This document shows, piece after piece, positions 1 to 7,743 of a stretch of DNA of 64,000 nucleotides (its first letter is position 1; every line of letters begins with the position of its first letter). Below the pieces are notes generated by a model, which did not search any database, was not told where the DNA came from, and saw only the letters and a list, made by a program, of their open reading frames with translations. The position numbers were made by a program, and so were the translations under genes. This stretch comes from Myxococcales bacterium (GTDB lineage Bacteria; Myxococcota; Myxococcia; Myxococcales; JAJYLH01): NCBI GenBank assembly GCA_021787845.1, contig JAJYLH010000002.1:124001-188000 (forward strand). The letters run 5' to 3'.

Positions 1-599
1 CGCTCGACGGGAGCCGCGCCGCCCGGCAGGCAGGCATCGACCCGCTGCTCGTCTCCGCCGGCTACGCCAATCCGGGCCCGGTGCGCGAGCTGTTCAAGGT
101 CATCTCCGCCGCGACCATCGACGTGAAGGCGTTCGACGACGGCTTCTATCGCAAGGTCTGCAAGGCCAGCTTGAAGCCGGTGTTGAACACGCTCGTCCTC
201 GCGAAAGAGGCGGGCATCTGGCTCGAAGTGTCGACCCTGGTGATCCCGACGCTCAACGATTCGCCGGCGATGTTCACGCCGCTCGCCAAGTGGATCGTCT
301 CGAACCTCGGGAAGGACACGCCGCTACACCTGCTGCGCTACTACCCGCAATACCGGCTGCAGAACCTGCCGCCGACGCCCGCCTCGACCCTCCGGAACCT
401 CGCCGACGAGGCGCACGCCGCCGGGCTCCACTACGTCTACATCGGCAACGTCGAGGGCGACCCCGCGAGCGACACCCGCTGCCCGCACTGCGGCACCGTT
501 CTCGTCCGGCGGGTCGGCTACGTCGTCCTCCGCGACCTCCTCGGCCGCGACGGCAAGTGCCCGAACTGCGGCACCGTCATCGCCGGAGTGTGGTCGTGA
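1..599 (+). CDS. amrS: AmmeMemoRadiSam system radical SAM enzyme AmrS, C-terminal part
   Basis: The reading frame is open from base 3, so the start and the radical SAM cysteine motif lie outside the window. The visible 199 residues match the C-terminal half of AmrS, a PflX-like radical SAM protein: the segments SAATIDVKAFDDGFYRKV, STLVIPTLND, PLHLLRYYPQY and HYVYIGNV are typical. Two CxxC pairs (CPHCG and CPNCG) near the end look like a zinc-ribbon tail. The family is known only as the partner of AmrA and AmrB; its substrate is not established. The next gene starts inside its stop codon (GTGA overlap) and the AmrB-AmrA fusion follows, which confirms the system. The calls for family and context are firm; the function is not. 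Confidence 0.9.
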   Translation, partial: LDGSRAARQAGIDPLLVSAGYANPGPVRELFKVISAATIDVKAFDDGFYRKVCKASLKPVLNTLVLAKEAGIWLEVSTLVIPTLNDSPAMFTPLAKWIVSNLGKDTPLHLLRYYPQYRLQNLPPTPASTLRNLADEAHAAGLHYVYIGNVEGDPASDTRCPHCGTVLVRRVGYVVLRDLLGRDGKCPNCGTVIAGVWS

Positions 600-781
600 C
601 CCGCCGCGACTGGCTCGCCGGGGCCGCGGCGCTCGCGCTCTCCGCGGCGCTCACCGGTTGCGAGCCCCGGCGCGGCGACCCGATGCGCGCTGCGCCGCCG
701 AATCTGATGGCGCTCCTGCGCGCGCGCTCGCGGCCGTTCGACTTGCATCACGTGGCCCCCGGAACCGCTCTCGCTGGATAG
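596..781 (+). CDS. small exported peptide, Tat-like and lipobox signal, 61 residues
   Basis: The GTG start overlaps the AmrS stop as GTGA, which suggests translational coupling. The product begins TRRDWLAGAAALALSAAL and then TGCEP: a twin-arginine-like RRxWL motif, a hydrophobic stretch and a lipobox (LTGC). After Cys22 only about 40 residues remain, with no recognisable domain. It sits between amrS and the AmrB-AmrA gene with a 9-base gap to the latter, so it looks like a member of the same operon. I do not recognise the family. It could be a remnant of a longer lipoprotein, but the overlap and the intact signal argue for a real small gene. Confidence 0.55.
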   Translation: MTRRDWLAGAAALALSAALTGCEPRRGDPMRAAPPNLMALLRARSRPFDLHHVAPGTALAG

Positions 782-790
782 GAACGCTTC

Positions 791-2458
791 ATGACCCGCC
801 GCCTCCTCTTGACGCTGCTGCTCATCGGCACCGCCTGCACCCACCACAAGCGCACGAGCCCAGCCATGCCTCAGACCCCGACCGCCGACGCGAAGACCGC
901 CACCACGCCTCCGCCCGCGAAGCTCCGCCCGGTGCGGTTCGCGGGCACCTGGTACCCGGCGAATCCTACCGACCTCGGCGCCATCCTCGACGCCGACCTC
1001 GCGCGGGCCAAGCCGGACAAGAGCGGTGAGCCTGTCCTCGCGGTCGTCAGCCCCCACCCCGGCATCCAGTACGGCGGCGAGGTGGCCGGCACCGCTATCG
1101 GCACCCTGCGCGGCCACGGCATCGAGCGCGTCTTCCTCATCGGGCCGTCGCACACGATGTACTACCGCGGCATCGCGCTGCCGCCCGACTGGAGCGGGTA
1201 CGCGACGCCCGTCGGCGACCTCCCCATCGATCGCGCGGCAGTCGACGCCCTGCGCGGCGCGCCCGGTTTTACGGGCCCGACGGTCGCGCAGGCGCCGGAG
1301 CACAGCCTGGAGATGGTCGCCATCTTCGTCGCGCGCGCTCTCCCGGGCGTGCGCATCGTGCCGCTCGTCGTCGGCGACCTCGGCTCCGAGGACCAGGTCC
1401 GCGCCGAAGCCGCGCGCATCGCCGCGCTCCTCCAGCCGACCGATGCCGTGGTCGTCAGCAGCGACTTCACCCACTACGGCCCGAGCTACCACTACGTGCC
1501 CTTCACGACCGACGTGCCGAAGCACTTGCAGGAGTACGCCGACGAGGCGACCGCCGCGCTCACCGCGGTCGACCTCGCGAAGTTCGACGAGCACCTCGAG
1601 AAGACGGGCGACGACATCTGTGGGCGGGAGGGCTTGCGCTTACTGATGGCGCTCCTGCCCCCCGGCGCGCACGGCGAGCGCGTCGCCTTCGACACGAGCG
1701 GCCGCGAGACCGGCGACTACACGAACTCCGTCAGCTATGTCGGCCTCGTCTTCCGCGCCAAGAGCCCCTGGACCGCGAAGGGCGCGCCGGAGGGCGGAGC
1801 GAAGATCGACATCATCCGCGGCTCGACCACGACCTCCACCTCCGCGCCGGCCGCCGAGCCGACGTTCGTCGAAGGCCCGGAGGTGCTGAACGCGAGCGAG
1901 CGAAACCTGGCGCTCCTCATCGCGCGGCGCAGCATCGGCCATTACCTCGCGCAAGGAACGCGGCCGGACGACAAGGTGCTCGAGGTGCCCGCGACGGGCG
2001 CGCTGCGGGAGACGCTCGCCGCGTTCGTCACGCTGGACAAGGGGCGCCGGCTGCGCGGCTGCATCGGGCACACCTTCCCGGTCGAGCCGCTCTGGCGGGA
2101 CATCCGCGACAACGCCATCGCCGCGGCGACCCAGGACCCGCGCTTCACGCCGGTGACCGCGGCCGAGATGGCCGGTCTGACCATCGAGGTGAGCGTCCTG
2201 ACTCGGCCGCAGCCCGTCAGCGGTCCTGAGGGGTTCATGCCGGGACCGGACGGCGTCATCCTCTCCGTGCTCGGCCGGTCGGCGGTGTTCCTGCCGCAGG
2301 TCGCGCCGGAGCAGGGCTGGGACCGGGCGACCACGCTCGAGGCGCTCGCGGAAAAAGCCGGGCTCCCCGCGACTGCCTGGCAGCGGTCCGACGCGCGGTT
2401 CGAGACCTTCCAGGCGCAGGTCTTCGGCGAGCCCGGCACTCACCCGGGAAAGCCGTGA
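791..2458 (+). CDS. AmrB (Memo)-AmrA (AMMECR1) fusion lipoprotein
   Basis: 555 residues. Residues 1-17 form a signal peptide (TRR, then LLLTLLLIGTA) ending in Cys17, which fits the lipoprotein rule. Residues about 46-335 are a Memo/AmrB domain with the conserved SPHPG, GPSH, SSDFTHYG and CGREG segments that carry the His/Cys metal-site residues of that family. Residues about 355-550 are an AMMECR1/AmrA domain with the signature LRGCIG. AmrA, AmrB and AmrS normally occur as neighbours; here A and B are fused with B first. Family members are usually cytosolic, so an export signal is odd. Biochemical role unknown: a redox or radical SAM modification system has been proposed only from gene association. 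Confidence 0.9.
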   Translation: MTRRLLLTLLLIGTACTHHKRTSPAMPQTPTADAKTATTPPPAKLRPVRFAGTWYPANPTDLGAILDADLARAKPDKSGEPVLAVVSPHPGIQYGGEVAGTAIGTLRGHGIERVFLIGPSHTMYYRGIALPPDWSGYATPVGDLPIDRAAVDALRGAPGFTGPTVAQAPEHSLEMVAIFVARALPGVRIVPLVVGDLGSEDQVRAEAARIAALLQPTDAVVVSSDFTHYGPSYHYVPFTTDVPKHLQEYADEATAALTAVDLAKFDEHLEKTGDDICGREGLRLLMALLPPGAHGERVAFDTSGRETGDYTNSVSYVGLVFRAKSPWTAKGAPEGGAKIDIIRGSTTTSTSAPAAEPTFVEGPEVLNASERNLALLIARRSIGHYLAQGTRPDDKVLEVPATGALRETLAAFVTLDKGRRLRGCIGHTFPVEPLWRDIRDNAIAAATQDPRFTPVTAAEMAGLTIEVSVLTRPQPVSGPEGFMPGPDGVILSVLGRSAVFLPQVAPEQGWDRATTLEALAEKAGLPATAWQRSDARFETFQAQVFGEPGTHPGKP

Positions 2459-2519
2459 CGGAACGGGAGCTGCGCGGGTGCGGGCAAATCCCCGTTGCGG
2501 CAACCTTTCTCGCTTCGAC

Positions 2520-2561
2520 GATCGGACCGATCGGTCCGATCCGACCGATCGGTCTGATCGC
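2520..2561. repeat. GATCGG-type palindromic repeat, copy 1 (intergenic)
   Basis: Bases 2520-2541 form a perfect 22-bp palindrome built on GGACCGATCGGTCC, followed by further GATC-containing 9-bp units up to 2561. It lies in the 114-base gap between the AmrB-AmrA gene and the next gene, 12 bases before the ATG. About 33 bases of it recur almost unchanged at 27630-27667, and the same 9-bp unit recurs inside the following gene at 4446-4500. No ribosome-binding site for the next gene is obvious within it. Confidence 0.75.
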
Positions 2562-2572
2562 GTTCGCCTCGC

Positions 2573-5500
2573 ATGATGCCTGATCGCTCGCGAATTCTTC
2601 TCGCCTCGGCGATCGTCGGCGCCGCCGGCCTGGTCGCGCAGACCTTGCTGTTGCGCGAGGACCTGGTCCTCTACGGCGGCAACGAAATCGCGCTGGGCGC
2701 GTTCCTCGGCTTCTGGCTCCTGGCGATTGCCCTCGGCGCTCTTGTCGCGCGGCGGATGGGCGAGCGCCCCGAGCGGTTCGCGCCGGCGTTGCTCCTCGCG
2801 CTCGGCGCTTTGCCCTTTGTAGCGCTCCTGCTCGGCGGCGCCGCCCGCGGCCTGTCCGGCGTGCCGGCCTGGGAGCCGTTTCCGCTCGGCTCGCTCTTCG
2901 TGTGGACGATGCCGGTGGCCCTCCCGGTGTCGCTCGCGACCGGCGCGGTCTTCCCGGCGCTCTCCGGTCGCGCGCGACACGAAGGGACCAGCATCACCGC
3001 GCTCTACGCGGCGGAGTCGGCCGGCGCGGTCCTCGGCGGCGGCGTCCTCACCGCGCTCCTCGCGCTCGGCCTCGACGCGGCAGCCATCGCGATCGCCCTC
3101 TTCGCGCTCTGCGGCGCGGCGGCGGCGCTCCTGGCTGCCGGCAGGTCTCGCGGCTGGCTCTTCGGGCTCGCGATGCTCGCGGTCGCCACGACGTTCCTCG
3201 GCCCGCGCATCGATCGCGCGATGCACGCGGCGCAACTCTCGGTCGTGCTTCCCGGCGCGAAGCTCGACGAGGCGGCCGAGACCCCTGCTGCTTCCTACCT
3301 CGCCGGCCATCTCGGCCCGTTGAAGGTCCTGGTCGAAGACGGGCGGGTCATCGCCGCGTTTCCCGAGCCCCGGCGTTCGGCGCGCGAGGCGGGGTTTCTC
3401 GGAGCGCTGACCGGCGCGCCGCGGCGGCTGCTCGTCGTCGGCAGCGCCGGGTTCGATCTGCTCGACGGCCTCGCGAGCCTGCGCGCGGTCGACTCGGTGG
3501 TCTGGCTCGTCCCCGATCCCGGCTTGGTGCCGCTCCTCGGGCGCATCGCGCCGTCGACGATGGCCAACCCCCGCCTGCGCGTCGTCACCGGCGATCTCTG
3601 GCGAAACCGCGCCCGGCTCGCATCGCTCGGCCCGTTCGACGCCGTCTGGCTCCTCGCGGGGACGCCGACGCGCGCTGAGCAGGACCGCCTCCTCACGACG
3701 AAAGCGTTCTCGACCCTCGAATCGCTGCTGGCGCCTGGCGGGCGGGTAGCGGTGCCCGTCGTCACTTCGGAGAATAAGCTCGGGCCGACGCTGCGGCTCG
3801 CGGTGGGCACGGTCGTGGCCGGCGTCAGGAGCGCGTTCCCGGCGGTGCGCCTGGTGCCCGGCGAGACCGGTGTCGTCCTCGGCGCGGCCCGACGCGACCT
3901 CTTGCCGCTCGATCCGTCGGCGCTCGCCGCGGCCTGGCGGCGGCTCCAGCCGACAGTCGGCGCCCTCGACCGCGCGAGCTTCACGAGCCTCGTCGATCCC
4001 GAGCGCGTGCCGAAAGCGGACGCGATGGTTGCGACGCTCCTCGCCGACCCGCGGGTGCGGCCGTCGACCGCGGACCGGCCGCTCGCCGTCTTTCGCAACC
4101 TCGTCGTGCGCGCGTCGGACGAGAGCCCGGACCTCGCGCGGCTCCTGGAGACCCTGCACGGTTCGGGCGCGCTGGTCTGGGTTCCGCTCCTGACGCTCTT
4201 CGTGCTGCTGCTCGCGGGGGTCGCCACGACGAGGCGTCCGGCGGCGACGAATCGCCTGGCTGCGACGCTGGCGCTCGCCGCGGCGGGCGCGTGCGGGATG
4301 GTTCTCGACCTGCTGCTCCTGCACGTCTACGCGAGCCGCTTCGGAACGTTGTACTTGGACCTGGGACTGCTCGTCGCGGCGTACATGGGCGGGCTCGCCG
4401 TCGGCGCTGCCGGGGGGCGAGCGGTTGCATCGGCGCGCGTCCCGACGATCGATCGGACCGATCGGACCGATCCGACCGATCCGACCGATCGGTCCGATCC
4501 CCGCGGGCGCCTGGCAGCGGGAGCGGGAGCCCTCCCGCCTCCGTTGACGTTGTTCCCCGTGGTGGTGTTCCTGGTCCTCGCTTCGGGAGCAGCAGCGCTG
4601 GCGATGGGCGGAGACCGCGCGCTCGTCAACCGCGGGCTCGGGCTCGCCGCGCTGGTCATCGCGGGCGCGCTTTCGGGCGCCATCTTGCCGGCCGGAGAAG
4701 CACTGCTCGCGCGCGCGGGCGCGCTCGGGGCCGACGCGGGCGCGGGCATCGTCATCGGCGACACCCTGGGCGGCGCGGTCGTCGGGTTCGCGATGGGCGT
4801 CGTCGGCATCCCCGTCCTGGGCTTGCGGGGAGCAGCAGCGATTGCGGCAAGCGTCGCCGGATTCGGCGCCCTCGCGCTGGTGGTCGGCGCGGCCAGGCGG
4901 CGGGTGCCTCGGCGCGTTCACCTCGAGCTCCTCCAGGCCGGCTATTCCGCGCTGCCGTTCCAGCGCCTGGCGCGAGCGCTCTTGGTCCTCGCGATTCTCG
5001 CCATCGTCGGCCGCTTCGTGGTGCGTGCCTTCGTGATGCCGCCGGCCGTGCATCTTTCCGCGCAGAACCTCGCCGCGACGGGCCTGCCCGCGCCGTTCGT
5101 CGAGCAGGAGCGGCCGATCGTCCACGATGTCGCCGGACCGAACGGACAGGGCGGCGTCGCCCTCGCGAGCCGAGCAGCAGCGCCATCGGTCCAGGGTTAC
5201 GGCGGCCCTCTCAATCTGCTCATCGCCGCGAAACCCGACGGCCACCTCGCGCACGTCGCGTTCCTGGAGCAGCAGGAGACGCCGTCCTACATCGACGCCG
5301 CGCCGGCGTTCTTTCGTTCGCTCGAGGGGCTCGACCTGACCCGGCCCATCGTCGGGCACCCGGCGACGGAGAAGCCGCAGGCGCCGCCAGGACCGCAGGA
5401 CGTCGACTTCATCACCGGCGCGTCGGTCACGTCCGCCGCGGTGCTCGACGCGCTGAACCAGACCGGCCAGAAGCTCGCGCGGCCGGTCTTCCATCGGCCG

Positions 5501-6439
5501 TACGCCAGCCTGCCCTCGTCGCATCGCCTCGATCCGCGCTGGATCTACGTCGCCGCATCGCTGCTCCTGGTGGTTCCGCTCGCCCGCTGGGGCCGGCGCA
5601 GGCTGCGGCTCGCGACGCTCGCGGTCCACGCGGTGGTCGGCGGCGTGCTGCTCGGCATCCAGTTCTCGTCGGCGCAGGTGCTCTCGATTCTGCGCTTCGA
5701 CCCGAACCTGAACCTCCTGACCTGGGGAGGGCTGCTGCTCCCCGGGGTGGTGCTGCTGAGCGCCCTGTTCGGGCCGCTCTACTGCGGCTACCTCTGCCCG
5801 GCGGGAGCCTTTGGGGAAGCGCTCTCGCTCCTCGGCATCGCGAGGCGCCTGCCGCGGCTCGTCGATCGTCGGGCGCGGTTCGTGAAATACGCGGTGCTCG
5901 CGGTCATCGTCATCGCAGTCCTCGGGCTCGGCTGGCACGCGACGGCGGAGGCGGACCTCTTACGCACGCTCTTCGCCCCGTGCCGGACCGCCTGGGCGCT
6001 CCTGCTCCTCGCGGTGGTGGTCGCCGGTTCCGTCCTGGTCTACCGCTTCTGGTGCCGATACCTATGCCCAACGGGAGCGTTCCTGCATCTCGGAAACCGT
6101 GTCGCCCTGCTCGGTGGCGTCGTTCGGAGCAAGCGGTACACCCACTGCGACCTGGGCGTGCGCGGGCGGCTGGATGTCGATTGCGTCCAGTGCGACCGCT
6201 GCCTCGATGCGAAACCGCTCCCGGAGGGCGCGCGCTGGCGGACGCACGCCTTCGCGCTGCTGCTCGCCGGTTCGCTCGCGGCGATGGGCGGCCTCGCGTA
6301 CTCCGCTCGCACCGAATCGATCGCCGCGCAGAGCACGGGCAGGGCGACCAACGTCGACGTCGATGGCCTCCGCCTGCGTATCTCGGCGGGCACGCTCAGC
6401 GGCCACCGCGCGATGTGGTGGGAGGTAGCGAAGCCGTGA
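2573..6439 (+). CDS. spermidine-synthase-like / FMN-binding / polyferredoxin fusion membrane protein
   Basis: 1288 residues. Residues 1-215 are multiple membrane helices, 225-515 a Rossmann-type spermidine-synthase-like region (RRLLVVGSAGFDLLDGL, VVTGDLWRNRARL, FDAVWLL) without the usual catalytic signature, 530-780 more helices, about 835-965 an FMN-binding domain with TGASVTS (flavin-attachment Thr about 953), and 980-1255 a NapH/NosR-like segment with two CxxxCP clusters (YCGYLCPAGAF about 1070, WCRYLCPTGAF about 1160) and a further CxxCDRC cluster near 1205. This is the layout of a membrane electron conduit delivering electrons to or from a flavinylated extracytoplasmic domain. ApbE overlaps its stop codon, fitting covalent FMN loading. 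Substrate unknown. A 9-bp repeat is inserted in frame near residues 627-642. Confidence 0.85.
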   Translation: MMPDRSRILLASAIVGAAGLVAQTLLLREDLVLYGGNEIALGAFLGFWLLAIALGALVARRMGERPERFAPALLLALGALPFVALLLGGAARGLSGVPAWEPFPLGSLFVWTMPVALPVSLATGAVFPALSGRARHEGTSITALYAAESAGAVLGGGVLTALLALGLDAAAIAIALFALCGAAAALLAAGRSRGWLFGLAMLAVATTFLGPRIDRAMHAAQLSVVLPGAKLDEAAETPAASYLAGHLGPLKVLVEDGRVIAAFPEPRRSAREAGFLGALTGAPRRLLVVGSAGFDLLDGLASLRAVDSVVWLVPDPGLVPLLGRIAPSTMANPRLRVVTGDLWRNRARLASLGPFDAVWLLAGTPTRAEQDRLLTTKAFSTLESLLAPGGRVAVPVVTSENKLGPTLRLAVGTVVAGVRSAFPAVRLVPGETGVVLGAARRDLLPLDPSALAAAWRRLQPTVGALDRASFTSLVDPERVPKADAMVATLLADPRVRPSTADRPLAVFRNLVVRASDESPDLARLLETLHGSGALVWVPLLTLFVLLLAGVATTRRPAATNRLAATLALAAAGACGMVLDLLLLHVYASRFGTLYLDLGLLVAAYMGGLAVGAAGGRAVASARVPTIDRTDRTDPTDPTDRSDPRGRLAAGAGALPPPLTLFPVVVFLVLASGAAALAMGGDRALVNRGLGLAALVIAGALSGAILPAGEALLARAGALGADAGAGIVIGDTLGGAVVGFAMGVVGIPVLGLRGAAAIAASVAGFGALALVVGAARRRVPRRVHLELLQAGYSALPFQRLARALLVLAILAIVGRFVVRAFVMPPAVHLSAQNLAATGLPAPFVEQERPIVHDVAGPNGQGGVALASRAAAPSVQGYGGPLNLLIAAKPDGHLAHVAFLEQQETPSYIDAAPAFFRSLEGLDLTRPIVGHPATEKPQAPPGPQDVDFITGASVTSAAVLDALNQTGQKLARPVFHRPYASLPSSHRLDPRWIYVAASLLLVVPLARWGRRRLRLATLAVHAVVGGVLLGIQFSSAQVLSILRFDPNLNLLTWGGLLLPGVVLLSALFGPLYCGYLCPAGAFGEALSLLGIARRLPRLVDRRARFVKYAVLAVIVIAVLGLGWHATAEADLLRTLFAPCRTAWALLLLAVVVAGSVLVYRFWCRYLCPTGAFLHLGNRVALLGGVVRSKRYTHCDLGVRGRLDVDCVQCDRCLDAKPLPEGARWRTHAFALLLAGSLAAMGGLAYSARTESIAAQSTGRATNVDVDGLRLRISAGTLSGHRAMWWEVAKP
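4446..4500. repeat. GATCGG-type 9-bp repeat, copy 2 (inside a gene)
   Basis: Six consecutive 9-bp units of the form CGATC(G/C)G(A/T)C lie inside the coding sequence of the membrane fusion protein. Because the unit is a multiple of three, the frame is kept and the insertion encodes a run of Asp-Arg-Thr / Asp-Pro-Thr tripeptides in a loop between membrane helices. The same unit makes up the intergenic copies at 2520 and 27627. Confidence 0.75.
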
Positions 6440-7503
6440 GGCGGAAGCGGAGCCGGGCAGGGATTTCGCTCAAGCTGGCCTCGCTGGTCGCCGGCATCGT
6501 CGTCTCGATGTCGGGGGGCGCGTCCGCGCTCGCGCCGGGCTGTCCGGGGCTGGTGCGCCAAAGCGGGCTCGCGATGGGCACGCGCGTCACGATCGCGGTC
6601 TGCCCGCTCGGGGCGGGGCCTCAGGGAGAGGCGCGCGCGCGGGAGGCGGCGCGCTCGGCGTTCGGTGAGTTCGGGCGGCTGGAGAATCTGTGGACCATCT
6701 GGCGGCCGGCGAGCGACGTCTCCCGGATCAACGCGGCCGCGGGCAAGGGCCCGGTGAAGGTGGCGCCGGAGACGATCGCGGTGCTGCAGGCGTCGCTCGC
6801 GGGCAGCCGGCTGACGCACGGGATTTTCGACATCACCTTCTGGGCGGTCGGGCAGCTCTGGAATTTCGAGACGCCTCCGGGGAGCCGCGCGCCGCCGGCG
6901 CTCGAGCGCATCCCGACCGCGGCCGAGGTGCGCGCGCGTCTGAAGCTCGTCGGCTGGCGGCATCTGCACGTCGACTCGCGGCGAAGGACCGCCTTCCTCG
7001 ACCGCGCCGGGATGCGCATCGACCTGGGCGGCATCGGGAAGGGCGCCGCGGTCGATCGGGCGGTCGCCATGCTCCGCGCGAGCGGCTATCGCGACTTCGT
7101 GGTGCAGGCCGGCGGCGACCTCTATTGCGCGGGGAAGAACGGGCGGCGGCCGTGGATGGTCGGCATCCAGCACCCGCGAAAAAAGGGCGCGATTCTCGGG
7201 CGGGTCCGGGTCACCGACGCCGCCTTCTCGACGAGCGGCGACTACGAGCACTTCGTCATCGTGAATGGCGTGCGCTACCACCACCTCATCGACCTGCGAA
7301 CCGGCTTCCCCGCGCGGGCGAGCGAGAGCGCTACCGTCCTCGTCTCAACCGCGACCGAGGCCGAGGTGCTCGACAAGTGGGCGTTCGTCCTCGGCGGACG
7401 CCGAGCGCTAGCGGCGCTGGCGAGCGTTCACGCGAAAGGCTTCCTCGCCGACGGACACGGGCGAATTTGGCAAAGCCCCGGGCTCCGAGTGCTGCCGCCG
7501 TGA
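6436..7503 (+). CDS. apbE: FAD:protein FMN transferase (ApbE family)
   Basis: 355 residues from a GTG whose bases overlap the stop of the upstream membrane protein (GTGA), which sets the start. It has an N-terminal signal (LASLVAGIVVSMSGGASA), so it acts outside the cytoplasm. Family motifs are all present: QSGLAMGTRVTI near residue 40, DLGGIGKGAAVDRA (196-209), VQAGGDLYCAG, STSGDYE near 265 and HHLIDLRTGFPA near 283. ApbE transfers FMN from FAD to a Ser/Thr in an SGAT-type motif of FMN-binding domains. Its immediate neighbour carries such a motif (TGASVT), so that neighbour is the obvious substrate. Confidence 0.95.
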   Translation: MRRKRSRAGISLKLASLVAGIVVSMSGGASALAPGCPGLVRQSGLAMGTRVTIAVCPLGAGPQGEARAREAARSAFGEFGRLENLWTIWRPASDVSRINAAAGKGPVKVAPETIAVLQASLAGSRLTHGIFDITFWAVGQLWNFETPPGSRAPPALERIPTAAEVRARLKLVGWRHLHVDSRRRTAFLDRAGMRIDLGGIGKGAAVDRAVAMLRASGYRDFVVQAGGDLYCAGKNGRRPWMVGIQHPRKKGAILGRVRVTDAAFSTSGDYEHFVIVNGVRYHHLIDLRTGFPARASESATVLVSTATEAEVLDKWAFVLGGRRALAALASVHAKGFLADGHGRIWQSPGLRVLPP

Positions 7504-7743
7504 GTCGTGCCGGCCCTCGACTCGAGCCCGCGTCAATCCGCGAGCGCTCAGGCGGATCCTGCCGCTCGACCGGCGGCCGCGGCCGTCGGCGCCTTCGACG
7601 AGCGTCGCTCGATCGAGACGCCGGTCGCCCGGGGCGCCGAGTGGGCACACGCAGGCTGGCACGTGTTTCGAAACGCGCAGACCGCCCGTCGAGCCGAGCG
7701 GGACCGCCGCCGCTTCCTTGTCCACATGGCGAGAGCGGACCCG

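Noticed and set aside
1640-5938. Long minus-strand open frame, 1432 codons
   Set aside because: It is Arg/Glu/Asp-rich with no domain and lies opposite the AmrB-AmrA and fusion genes; GC-rich third positions make such antisense frames common.
7654-7670. TGGCACG...TT pattern as a sigma-54 promoter
   Set aside because: The -12 part does not match and the site lies between two convergent gene ends.
7504-7743. Possible small gene between apbE and the glycosyltransferase
   Set aside because: Frames here are Arg-rich, lack a ribosome-binding site and no product is recognisable.
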